DNA from: Cordia subcordata
Lineage: Eukaryota > Streptophyta > Magnoliopsida > Boraginales > Cordiaceae
Assembly: GCA_028554755.1 (NCBI GenBank)
Contig: JAPTOF010000003.1
Span: 31,080,001 to 31,144,000 of the forward strand
Direction of reading: 5' to 3'
DNA length: 64,000 nucleotides
Shown in pieces: positions 1 to 10,411 of the stretch (its first letter is position 1; every line of letters starts with the position of its first letter). Under the pieces are notes generated by a model. The model was not told the DNA's origin. It did no database searches and was given only the letters and a program-made list of their open reading frames with translations. Both the position numbers and the translations under genes were made by a program.

Positions 1-351
1 CTCTTACGCGTCACGCTATGATACTTCACGGATGATGGTTGAAAAGACAAATGCCTCCCTTTGCACCCATTGCATTGAAAAAGAAAAAATTATCAATCCC
101 TACACATTTCATTGGTTACTTGGAATAAGGTCATTTTCATTCACTCTTTGGAGCCAAATTGAAATTATGCAAATAACGAGGACAAGCTTCAAATTGGGGC
201 TTAACCACCATCACCGCATGTCTCAAGCCCATTGGATCATTCCAAAACAACACTCACTTTAGAGAATTTTTCATGCAGCAGCTAGCATGCGTATTTCTAT
301 GATATAGTGTATGCTTGGTTCTTCTACTCTATAAGCATTTTTCATATAGCA
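1..351 (+). repeat. Left arm of long inverted duplication, part 1
   Basis: This stretch matches the minus strand of about 59312-59665 almost base for base, including a shared run around CATTGCATTGAAAAAG and a shared TTGGATCATTCCAAAAC. The match is already present at base 1, so the duplicated block probably continues beyond the window. It stops at 351, where a Helitron begins, and resumes at 2784. I see no convincing reading frame; the short ORF at 32-262 only reflects homology between the two arms. Confidence 0.85.
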
Positions 352-363
352 CTAGTGTGCAAG

Positions 364-382
364 GACCGAGCAATGCTCGGTC
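364..382 (-). other. Helitron 3' terminal hairpin
   Basis: This is a perfect inverted repeat with 9-bp arms around one base, 8 nt before the CTAG end on the minus strand. Such hairpins are thought to act as the replication terminator in rolling-circle transposition. Confidence 0.8.
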
Positions 383-2595
383 TGCCTGTGCCTGTGAATT
401 TGTATCCTAATTTTATTAGGATCTTAATATAGCAAAACAATTATATATTATAAAACAAATTTGCTTAGAAAATTGATTTTTTTTAATTGAATAAATATAC
501 ATACTTCAAGTTTTTTTTCAGCACCTTGGACTTGTATCCTAATTTCATATTAATATATATAGAAAAATAATTATGCATTGTGAAATAGATTTCCGAAGTG
601 AATTGATTTTTCTCAATCAATTGGATAAATGTACATGCTTTAAGTTTCACCAGCTAGTTATAGAACAAAAAAGAATCATTTTAATAGGAAGACATATCTC
701 ATTTGAATGCAAGACTATATTCTTCAAATCAGATTGTCAGGATACCCACACACCACTAAGTCATACATCAACTTTGCATTATGAAGAAACACAATTACAG
801 AAAATATTCTTCAATTAACTTCTGAGATACTGAAACCACTCTATTGGCATAAGAAAAGGATCATCAATAGAAATTTGAAACCACATATCATAATTGTCCA
901 AGAAATAATTTACATAACATTTAACAGGTACAAGTACAAGAGTGAGTAAAATAAGCTAGAAGCAACAATTACGTGATGAAGTAGTACATTACAACAAGAT
1001 CAGGACTTTAGCACAACTTATATCCAAGACGCACTTAATTAAGTGAGGTGGCCAAAAAAGGATGATTCTTTGCAACAAAAAAATGAATTGATCTTTTATA
1101 GATCATCCGGTAGAGTAATAATCATTGTATGTGTTGTAAAAGCCGTCCTCCCAAAAAAATAAGGTCAAGGTTTCAAATCTGGAATGTCAGGATTACACAT
1201 CCAATTGCTTCTTCCAGAACAAATTTTGTAACTTCTTTTCATGCTTTCTATATGCTGATATGTTAAAAAAGTATCACATGATTTATGACCTATATGACAT
1301 TGTAGAGAAAATTAATATCATATGATCTATATGACATTGTAGAAAATTTGACAAATTATGAATCAATAACAATTTTTTCCAGTTTCTTTGAAAGTAAACG
1401 GTGAATACGTCGACATCATCAGTGTCTTTCATGGTATCAAGAGATTACCTTAAGAAATTGCCTAAAAAGGGATATATTGTCTAACAACTTAACTGCCTTG
1501 ATCATCTATTGTCAATGCAATCCCTGTTATCAAATGCCCTCACATACTAAAATTTCAATCAGAAAGACCACCTTTGCCAAAAGCTAACCTATATTTAGCA
1601 ACAATTAGATGCCTAGGAAATCTCAAGAAGCAAATTGCAGGACACATTTGTGCACATCAATGAGGTCCAAAAGCTTCCTACCCTTTCCCATATTCATTTT
1701 ATGAGACAAGCTATCCTTTTATGAGAATAAAGCCACCACCATCAACACTGCCAATCTCTACCCATTCTTGACAAGTGCATCTTGGAATGTATTCAAGATA
1801 CAACAAAAAAATTGAACAAGAAGATAGTAAAGCACTTATAGCGCAAAGCAAACTCCTCCTGTCCCTCTCTCTGGCATTCTTAATGACCTATGATTACAGA
1901 TAACGGCTCAAAATCTAAACTCACAATTTATTTATTAGAATACACAATCTTTGCTAATCAATTAATAGAGACATATTTTTCATATAAATATATAGCACAA
2001 TACACTATATCATCAAAAAGATAAAAAAGTTCAGAAAATTATAAAATCAAATCAATCACATAACAGATTCAAAATTTAAAGGCTTTAATTACACATTTTT
2101 TTATCAGATCTAAACTATAAACACACTCAATCGCATTTGGATCAAAATTAACTAACAAATTATAACAGCATTGAGAGAGCATCAAATAATATTTTCTTCA
2201 TTACTTACTGAAGCATTATTGCAAACACGTGGTACGCATAGGGAGCTTTGTTACTTATGAACTCCAAATTCCAATCCAGCTACTGTGTTCTTCTTCATTG
2301 CTAGCTCAAACACGATACCTACACACCCCCAAAGCACCACACGTCTTACCCAAATACACATACATATATGATTTTACACACATATAGACATACATCTGTT
2401 CTATCAAAATTTATGAGTTTGAAGCAAAAACTTATCAAATTATTAACTAAAAATTTAGCCATCATGGAATTGGTTGAAGAAGGATATGACACCTGAGAGA
2501 CACATGTCAAAATAGTAGCCAAATGTCACAGAGCAGCACGCATGTTTGACCCTGAATTCATATTTTCATCTTTTGCTTTTGCTTAAAGGTCCAGC

Positions 2596-2714
2596 AAAAC
2601 GATGTCGTTTTCAGAAACAAATTGCTTTGGATGGACATAAAAAGCGAACAAGAACAACGTCGTTTTGGGCTTTGAGGAAAAACAAAAAAATCGTACAAAC
2701 GACGGCGTTTGTAC
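2596..2714. promoter_or_regulatory. Three ACGNCGT palindromic motifs inside the Helitron
   Basis: Three near-palindromes lie about 50 bp apart: AAAACGATGTCGTTTT at 2596-2611, AACAACGTCGTTTT at 2653-2666, and GTACAAACGACGGCGTTTGT starting at 2693. They share the core ACG-N-CGT between A and T runs. They sit 70-190 bp inside the Helitron 5' end, where a promoter could lie. Their function is inferred only from the repetition and symmetry. Confidence 0.35.
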
Positions 2715-2783
2715 AAAAACACAAAAGCTGCTCGTTTGTACCAAGAAAAAAGCAGGCATCGGCTCTTTTATATATATAGGTAA

Positions 2784-3677
2784 TTTGTAGCTATGTGAAG
2801 AAAAAACGGAGGTAGCGACCTTTCCTTTCTCTCTCACCCACTAATTCTTTTTTTTTTATGCTACTTGTTATTTGCTAATATTTTCATGCCATTCGACTAA
2901 TCATTTATCATTTTTGTTATTTGTGTTATACTCTCCAGCTACTATTGAACCTATCGCCACCCAAAGAAGGCTGGCACCGAACTTGATTTCTTCCGCTGAA
3001 AACCACCGCTCATGTAATATCTTTCTAAAATTCAGATCATTGTGGTGTTTGCTCTTTTTTTCGCTACTACTTTTAACTTCCTCGTTTAGTCCCAGAAGGG
3101 TCTAAAAAAGTTACTTCCTAACTTCTATTTCAAAATATCCTTTCCAAGCCTTTGGTAAAGATTGAGTGGTTGATTCCTAATTCCCTTCTTGTTATTTACC
3201 CGACATTTTTTCTTATAATGCACTACCTCGAGAGCCTGTCTGCAAGCACTACTAAAATTTCTAGTCAGCCAGGGCTAGCTCAAAAGATTTGGAGGCCTAA
3301 AGCAAAAGATTAATAGGAGACCTTTTATAAATTTTATTTAAAATTTGTTTCCTGAATTTTGATATGCAAAGTTACTATTTGAGTTAAATTAGAGAATATT
3401 CGTGTGATACATAGGCAAATGTATGTTCTTCATGTATTTCCTTATGATAAAATTTTGTATTCTAATTGACGATGAATTACTAATATATCTTTTAAAATTT
3501 TATTATTTGTTAGTTTTTATTGCTAATTATGTATTGAACGATATGACGTTATATAAGAATTACAAAACAAAAAAGAGGGATAGGATTAATCTAAGTGTAT
3601 TACTTTTAAAGATTATAGTTAAAAGTTATATAATATATATTTTGAAATATTCTACATATATACATACATATATATAC

Positions 3678-3711
<34 letters not shown>
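2784..3711 (+). repeat. Left arm of inverted duplication, part 2, ending in (TA)n
   Basis: This continues the homology with the minus strand of about 58440-59311. Both arms share a stretch whose translation includes ATQRRLAPNLIS and a stretch containing DMTLYKNYKTKKRDRINL. Neither arm keeps a long frame, so I treat these as decayed sequence of an unidentified repeat rather than genes. The arm ends in a (CATA)n/(TA)n microsatellite at about 3656-3711, directly next to the LTR element. Confidence 0.8.
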
Positions 3712-4136
3712 TGTTGGGTTATGGCTCAAAATCCAAGCCCATACAAATTAGGAAAGAGTTTTAATGAGAGTAAAAATTCTAGTTATGGTAAGAGTCTTAA
3801 TTATGGTAGGATTGATAGATGAGGAAATCTTTTGGCTTGGAGGACAAGGAAATCTTCTCTATAAATAGAACTCTTGTATTAGTTGAAAGGAGTGTCTTGC
3901 AATAGGTCTAGATTGAGAGAGAGAGAGAGCCATTGTAAGAACACCGTGAGAGAGGGTTTAGACTTTTCAGGCCGTACAAAAAGTCTTATTGAGTTTGTAC
4001 TTTTTTCTATTAGTGGAGTTTTTCGTGGACGTAGGCAGAGGGCCGAACCATGTTTAATAGCGCGTATTCTTTTCTCGTTACCCGTGATTTAATTCCGCTG
4101 CGTGAGTGTGTGTTATGCTTCCTAATTTTCCCAACA
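3712..4136 (+). repeat. 5' LTR of the non-autonomous element
   Basis: 425 bp, starting TGTTGGG and ending CCCAACA, a perfect 7-bp terminal inverted repeat. It contains a TATA-like TATAAATAGAA near 3860. A GA-repeat follows at about 3914-3930. Confidence 0.85.
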
Positions 4137-4138
4137 AG

Positions 4139-4150
4139 TGGTATCAGAGC
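4139..4150 (+). other. Primer-binding site (tRNA-iMet)
   Basis: TGGTATCAGAGC lies two bases after the 5' LTR. It matches the standard plant primer site complementary to initiator methionine tRNA. Confidence 0.85.
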
Positions 4151-5004
4151 TAGGTTGGAGGGATGACGCTGGTTTGCACGAAAAACGAAAAAAGAAACGC
4201 CGAAGAGGAGTAAAAAAAAAATCGCTGATCTGCTGGTCACGTTTGGTAGCTTTCTCGGAGTCCGATTGACTATCCGTTTGTTGCTGTGTTTTCATCTCGG
4301 AGAGGAGAGTAAGCTGCTAAAATTTTGTGATGATCCGACGGTCGGATTGTGAGATACAAACAGGTCAAGTTTTGTGAGTTTGTGGTCAAACAGTCAAACG
4401 GAAGGTTTGACCAGCGTTGACCGAAGGGCTGCAGGGGTTTGACCGCGTTGACCGAGGGTCTCCTCACCGTTTTTCGACGTTCTAAGTTTGTTTTTTGAGT
4501 TCCGTTTTGCTAAATTTCTTGATGTATCGTGGGTGAGCCTTGAAATTGGGTAAAACAATGAAGTGGTGATGAAATTCTGCGAAAGTCTTTGAAGCATTGT
4601 GCGAGCAAACACTTTTAGCAGACTAGTGAAAAAACTTCCAGAGAAGAGAAGTTTGGGTGAGAAGACTAGTTGAAGAAGGTTCGATTCGAGGGAGGAGTCA
4701 CGCGAAGAGAGTCTACGTAGCTGAACGATCAGAGTCCTGGCCAGACGATTGATAAGGAATACTACTGCTGGAAGAGAAGACCACGTCCGAGATGCCTTGT
4801 GTCGAGGGAGGACACAAATAACCTTGAGAGGTCAAGGTTAGACGGCACGAAGAGGGATGTTGGGGATGACTCCGAAAACCTGCTAGGATGTGTTGGTAGC
4901 TGCTGCCGTGAAGAGTGTTGTCGAGCGAGGGCTCCAGCATGAAGAATGTGAAGAGGTTCCAGTTGCGGCAAAGAAGCTTCAGACTTTTCGCAAAGGGAGG
5001 AATT

Positions 5005-5417
5005 TGTTAGGTTATGGCTCAAAGTCCAAGCCCATACAAATTAGGAAAGAGTTTTAATGAGAGTTAAAATTCTAGTTATGGTAAAAGTCTTAATTATGGT
5101 AGGATTGATAGATGAGGAAATCCTTTGGCTTGGAGGACAAGGAAATCTCCTCTATAAATAGAACTCTTGCATTAGTTGTATAAGGTGTGCCTTAGGACCA
5201 TACCCCATGGGAGGGGGGGTGTGGGTGAGAGTGTCTTATATTCGTTCTAGTCTTGTTAAGGATAGAACCATTATAAAAACTTTGTGGGGAGGGTTTAGAC
5301 TTTTCTGTTCGTGCAAAAAGTCATTACCTGAGTTATAACCGTTATTATTGAATAGTGAAATTTATCCCAGAGGGGATCGTGGACGTAAGCAGAAGGCCGA
5401 ACCACGTTAAACTAATA
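5005..5417 (+). repeat. 3' LTR, truncated
   Basis: It starts TGTTAGGTTATGG directly after the purine tract AAAGGGAGGAATT and follows the 5' LTR to about GAACCACGTTAAA. The terminal part seen in the 5' LTR is missing and unrelated sequence follows. Confidence 0.8.
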
Positions 5418-5900
5418 ATGTACCAAAAAATAACGTGCTATTTAATAAAATAACGTGCTCTTTCAATCAAAGAAAAACAAAATACTCCTATTTGGCACAA
5501 AGGATAAGAATAATGTACCAAAGGCTCTCTACCAGGACCCTGTCTATCACGTCAAGTTTACGGGCTGTACGGCGAGATCCTCGGCAACGATACATTACGA
5601 AAAGGAATCAAAATGTCCTTTGACACGTGGCCACCCATTCATAATAACTGCTATTGTCTCGTCTAAAGATTCTGTTATGGAGCCCCCTGAGCTAAATGTC
5701 CAAACCGGGCCCACACAAAACATATTTACCTGCACCATTGGCAACGCAAATCAAACTATTTGGACCAACAGTTTCCACAATACAAGCGATCGTGGAGATT
5801 CCTAGCCCACCCCAAAGGCCAAAAATAAACTATAAAAGCCCCATCTTATCGACAACCCAACCTCTCGATGGACCAAACACGTCCGTTTAGTATGATGAAA
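5418..5900 (+). promoter_or_regulatory. Promoter-like fragment without a gene
   Basis: This stretch is less AT-rich than its surroundings. It holds an ABRE/G-box-like GACACGTGGCC at 5622-5632 and a good TATA box, CTATAAAAG, at 5830-5838. No open reading frame with recognisable content follows; AT-rich repeat-like DNA begins at about 5890. It could be a promoter cut off from its gene, or chance. Nothing else was found here. Confidence 0.3.
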
Positions 5901-6854
5901 TAATTTGAAAAATAATGATCATTCAAAATAGAAAAGAATTCAAGGCAAAATAGTCATGAAATACTTTTTTTAATATTTGGTTAAAACTATAAAAAATCTA
6001 GAATGGAATGATTATCTTATTTGATATATTTGGTAAAATTATTTTAAAACAAAATTAGAACAGAATAAAAATCAATTCAATTAACCAAAATACACTTATT
6101 CTTTAATTTGGGATAAATTTAAACTTATACGTGACAATTATTTTTATATAATATTAACATAAATTAAAATACTCTATCTTTTGATCAACGATAAAACACA
6201 GCATTATTTGTTCAATCATGTTTTAATTTTTATCACCACATTTCAATTTATTTACTTTTCTAACATAATTGAGAGAAAAGTTAATCATCCAATAAAACAA
6301 AACTTATTTTTTGGGTGAAAAAGAGTTAAAAATGAAACAAAAATGTGTATTTTTAATTTTTTACTTTTGCTTTTCAATTTTTAATTTTTAATTTATTTAA
6401 TGACAATTGAATATTTAAACAGGGAATAATAAATTTTTTTGGTTTTATTTTATTTTTTATGATTTTAACTTAAGTTGAAATACTCATTCCTTGAGTTTGG
6501 CTAAAAAATGGGCTTTCCTTTTTTTTCCTAGAAAGGCCATTTTATGGGAATGGACCTTCTAACTTCAATCAGTTCCACCAAACAAAAGAAAAAGAATGAG
6601 AAGTTGGAATGATAATTTTATTCTAGGCTATTCCTGTATACCAAATGTAATACCTAATTTAATCAGCCATATTTCGATATTTGGCATTATAAAAAATAGT
6701 CAACATTACACATGTTAAAATTAGAATAATACGTCCATTGATATCAAGACTTGCAATTCTTAATCATTCTCATATAGATTTACCACTTTCAATCATTTCT
6801 TCTTTTAAAATATGAGTTATATTTAATAGGAGAACGACTAAAAATGATATAAAT
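5901..6854. other. AT-rich intergenic DNA
   Basis: No gene, RNA or clear transposon ends seen. Around 6490-6680 the sequence is less AT-rich, with mirrored runs (CCTAGAAAGGCC, GGGAATGGACC) that suggest an old small transposon, but its ends cannot be fixed. Confidence 0.5.
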
Positions 6855-7175
6855 GGATCATTTAACTAACTTTAAGGAGTTGCAATAGAAAAACTATTAT
6901 TTCTTTATACACCATACAGAGTGTGCTATACGTACATTGAATTGGGCTAAATTTAAGGTATTTATGGCCTAAGAGTCCATTTAATACCTTACCTGGTCCG
7001 CTGTTCATGGATCATTTAATTAACTTTAAGGATTGTAACAGAAAAACTATTATTTCTTTATACACCACATGGAGTGTGCTCTACTTACCTTGAATTGGGC
7101 TAAATTTGAGGTATTTATGGCCTAAGAGACCATTTAATACCTTACCTGGTTAGCTGTTCGTGGATCATCTACCAA
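6855..7175 (+). repeat. Two-copy tandem repeat, unit about 154 bp
   Basis: The unit starts GGATCATTTAACTAAC at 6855, starts again at 7009, and a third partial start (GGATCATCTACC) occurs at 7162. Both full copies contain TTGAATTGGGCTAAATTT and GGTATTTATGGCCTAAGAG, with scattered substitutions and few indels. Confidence 0.9.
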
Positions 7176-7575
7176 GTACCATGACATGGGTTTGTATGTA
7201 ACCACTAATGCAGAAAAGACGTCCATGATTTTCATGAGGTACATGCAATTTGTTGCCAAAATAACATATACGGATATGGGTAATTTTACTTATCTGAATT
7301 CACGGCATGTTTACACTTCAGATAGGAGTCCTGACACACCTACCCCACGTATCTTTGTGTCATTAGTCTGGCCTTTTCTCCCTTATCAATCCTATGACAT
7401 GCTTATCATAAAAAATTTAGCAAATAATTCTTATCATAAAACCTGTTTGGATTTTTTTCTTCCTTTAAAAAATTTATCTTTTCTTTTTTGAAAAAATATA
7501 TTATTTTTACCATAAGTTTTCTATCATATATTTTTAAAAAAATCAAAATTCTAAGAGAAAAACTCAACAAATTTG
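7176..7575. other. Intergenic DNA, no feature
   Basis: A 101-codon ORF starts here but resembles nothing I know and ends in low-complexity T/A tracts. I see no gene. Confidence 0.5.
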
Positions 7576-7823
7576 GAGCCTATTTGGATTGATTTTTTTT
7601 CAAGGAAAAATACTTTTTTTTAAAGAAAAAATACTTTTTTTTCTTGAAAAAGTTATATTATATTTGCAATAACTATTTGATTTGGCTTCCAAAAAATTTA
7701 AAACTTTGAAAAAAACTCAAATATAGTTTTTTTTATAAGCCAGAATTTTCAGCTTCTCAAAAAAGATGTTTTTCAAAAGCTATTAAAAGAACGCTTTTGA
7801 AAAAAGCCAATCCAAACAAACCC
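7576..7823. mobile_element. Tourist-like (PIF/Harbinger) MITE
   Basis: The left end GAGCCTATTTGGATTGAT mirrors the right end, which read on minus is GGGTTTGTTTGGATTGGC. Both continue into T-rich runs and TTTTTTCAA. The element is followed by TTA (7824-7826) and preceded by TTG, consistent with a slightly decayed TTA target duplication. It is non-coding, 248 bp. Confidence 0.65.
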
Positions 7824-7826
7824 TTA

Positions 7827-8222
7827 GCCTAAAAGGCATTCATTGAACTTTTCGCTTCCATATTCCGAGTGCTTAAGCAAGGTTTAATTGGTAGTGTATA
7901 AAGTGTTGAAGCCTCTATTCTATTGCTCCAGACCTTGAAAGTCTCCCATGGTGGGTGCCAAATTGTAGAACCAAGATTCTACAATTGAGGTTTAAGGTAA
8001 GGAACCCTAGATCGCTTTTGCAACAAAGGACTAGCAGAATCAAGAGTAGATGCAGGAGGCTAGGATCGTCGTCTGATTGTTGCCTCTCCTTTAAACCTTG
8101 ACTTCTTTTTTAAGGATGGTCTTCCCACCAATCACGACCGTAATCTTGCATACTTAGGAAATCTTGGATCCTTGATTGCGACCAATTAGAATCTCCTACT
8201 TTCTATATTAATAGGCCTACCC
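7827..8222. other. Unresolved moderate-GC segment
   Basis: It includes CATGGTGGGTGCCAAATTG near 7949 and resembles degraded transposon or LTR sequence. The downstream part (8944-9116) has a similar character, so the MITE between them probably inserted into one older element. No coding frame is visible. Confidence 0.35.
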
Positions 8223-8225
8223 TTA

Positions 8226-8940
8226 GGACTTGTTCGGCAAATTTAGTTGTTAGAGTAGTTGATAATTGTTTAAGTAGCTAATAGTTGTTGTATTTTAGCT
8301 GTTAGTAGATAGCTATTTAACTAACTAATTAAACAAAATCTGTTCGATAAAATTAGTTGTTAGATTAGCTGATGAATGTTAAATGATGTAAAAGGACATT
8401 GATATCATGTTATTATTATTATTGTTATTATGACAATTGTAATTACTTTTACTATTATAGAATAAGATAATATATTTCATAATTAGATATTTATTTTCAT
8501 AATCATCTTTTAATTTTAAAGTATAACTAATTTTTTGATAAAACATTTATATCAATATTACAAAAATTAATTTTAATAGATTCAAAATTATTTTGTTAAA
8601 AAAAATATACTAATAAAACTTATGCTTTTAGTAATGTGATTATGTAGAAATTGAAATTCATTTTATATTATTTCTTATTTATATTTGTGAAAAAAAGGTA
8701 AAAATATAGAGAGAGATTGGAAAGAGAATAGAAAAATAAAAAAATGCAAAAGGGTAGAATTGCAAAAAAAAAAAAAAACATGAAAAGCTAAAAGCTACCT
8801 GAAACGTTGAAGTTTTTAGCTTTTGAAAAACGGTAGTTGAAATGCTAAAAGCTACCTAAAAAAACTACTTGAGTCACTAGTTTATCGAACAGCAATAATT
8901 TAGCAAAACGCTACTTGAAAAACTGTTGTCGAACATGCAC
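8226..8940. mobile_element. Tourist-like (PIF/Harbinger) MITE, 715 bp
   Basis: The terminal inverted repeats are GGACTTGTTCGGCAAA at left and, on minus, GTGCATGTTCGACAAC at right. A TTA target duplication flanks them (8223-8225 and 8941-8943). The subterminal regions contain many repeats of AAAAGCTACCT and TTAGTTGTTAG type. No transposase is present. A related 3' fragment lies at 26358-26506. Confidence 0.75.
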
Positions 8941-9461
8941 TTAATAATGTTGAACCCTAGCCGCCTTGAAGCCCTTTCCCGCGTGAAGCGGATCTGGACC
9001 TTTACTGCCACACCCAAGGCTAGTTAAAACCCCAATTCTGCATAGGCTAAAATTGGCCCAATACACGCAAACCCAGCCCACTGTCTCGAAATTTTCCTGC
9101 CACAAGGGGTTTAATTTGATGCATGATGCATCATTCTACTAAACCATGCATTTCATATGTGGATAACTAGGGTATTGAAGGGCTTCTTCTGGCAAATTAA
9201 AGTTACGTTTACTCGTAGTTTTTCATAAAATCCTTCCCTCCAATTTGTTTGTAGAGATTGTTTATAGGCGAGATAATTATCATGTTTGTGAAGCATTAGA
9301 ACAATTTTGGCTTTCTTGTACTATTTTTATATGCTGCATAAATATTAATTTAATTTTTAGTATTTGCTTACCTTCACTCATAGATAGTCTTGACAAACTT
9401 GTTTTTGAACTTGCTTTAGATACTATCTCTTCAAGATGAATGCAATGCTCGTGATAAAGAT

Positions 9462-9573
9462 GGTGTTTGGCTTTGCTTATTTTAGGTGTTTATAAGCACT
9501 TAAAAAAAATCCTTTCACATATTTTTTACCATTTAGATACTTATAAACACTAAATAAGCAAAGTCAAACACCC
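9462..9573. mobile_element. Foldback MITE, about 112 bp
   Basis: The left arm GGTGTTTGGCTTTGCTTATT and the right arm, on minus GGGTGTTTGACTTTGCTTAT, form a hairpin of about 40 bp. It is absent at the matching place in copy B near 12785, where GATGAATGCTCAAAGTC runs on uninterrupted. Confidence 0.7.
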
Positions 9574-10411
9574 TCAAAGTCAATTACCGTCTTGGTCCTC
9601 TTGGACATCCATGGCATAAATATATTAAATTAAGCTTCCAATTTCCATCTTAAAAATTATATTCCGACTAGATTTAAACTTGGAACTAATAATCATAATT
9701 AATCATGCATAGTTTCTTAAGATATACATATCATCGCGTCATAATAACTTTTTAACCAAATAAAGAAAAAAGAAAAGGAAAATGTAAGCTTTTACCAAAT
9801 GGAGAAAAGGAAAAGAATGTAGAAGGGGTTTTAGAATCAGACACATTTATAGTGAAGCTAATTGTTGCGCAGGCTGAATTGTAAATATGAGGTTAGTAAG
9901 TCTCTCCGTTTTTGGTCCATTTCTAATATCCATGGACAACTTTCTTGGATGCTGATAGAAGAAGGGTAATCTGCTCAAGAAGGATTAATTGTCATGTGGC
10001 TTAGGTTTCCCTTAGAGAGAAAAAAAAAAAGAAGAAAAAGGAAAAGGAAACAAAAATCGAATTTTACATGCCACATTGGCCTGTCAAGTTTCGACTGCCT
10101 AATTTTTCAACCTTTTTTTCATCAATATATTAGGAAATAGAGTTCTCATGGGCTATTTCTTTAGAACACAGAGTTAACGTCGGAATCAGAAAGAATTAAC
10201 TGACAAATCATGCCTAGTCTAAAAATACTATCAAGCAAAGATTTACTAGGATAAAACGAAAAAAAAAAAGAGTATATTAATTATTAATTAGAATCTCTCA
10301 TAAGTAAGAAAAGACCAAAAGCACTAGAATTAGAAAGGTTGTAACTAGCTTGCATATGAAACCATGTCTATGGCCGGTAAACCTTCCATTCACTTGAAGT
10401 AATTAATCTTC

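Larger units (their letters stand above)
352..2783 (-). mobile_element. Non-autonomous Helitron, 2432 bp
   Basis: Read on the minus strand, the 3' end (352-382 on plus) carries the textbook Helitron terminus: a perfect 9-bp stem hairpin GACCGAGCATTGCTCGGTC (364-382), an 8-nt spacer, then CTAG at 352-355, followed by a host T at 351. The 5' end at 2783 starts TTACCTATATATATAAAAG after a host A at 2784, which resembles plant Helitron 5' ends except that the usual TC is TT. The unoccupied site exists in the other arm of the inverted duplication, where the flanks join as A|T between 59311 and 59312. There are no terminal inverted repeats and no target duplication, as expected for rolling-circle elements. 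No Rep or helicase reading frame is present, so it would have needed another element to move it. The interior is AT-rich with no recognised gene fragment. Confidence 0.85.
3712..5417 (+). mobile_element. Non-autonomous LTR retrotransposon (TRIM/LARD-like)
   Basis: The 5' LTR (3712-4136) is followed by a 12-base primer-binding site, an 868-bp internal region without any coding domain, a polypurine tract (4992-5004) and a second LTR from 5005. Both LTRs share the stretch from the terminal TGTT(G/A)GGTTATGGCTC to the TATAAATAGAACTC region. They diverge in the middle, and the 3' LTR lacks the last 70 or so bases, so the element is truncated at about 5417 and no target duplication can be recognised. 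The primer site is complementary to initiator tRNA-Met, as in copia elements. Without gag or pol it would depend on another element. Confidence 0.8.

Noticed and set aside
2546..2837. Overlapping ORFs on both strands at the Helitron 5' end
   Set aside because: No recognisable content; they arise from palindromic and A-rich sequence, and one crosses the Helitron boundary.
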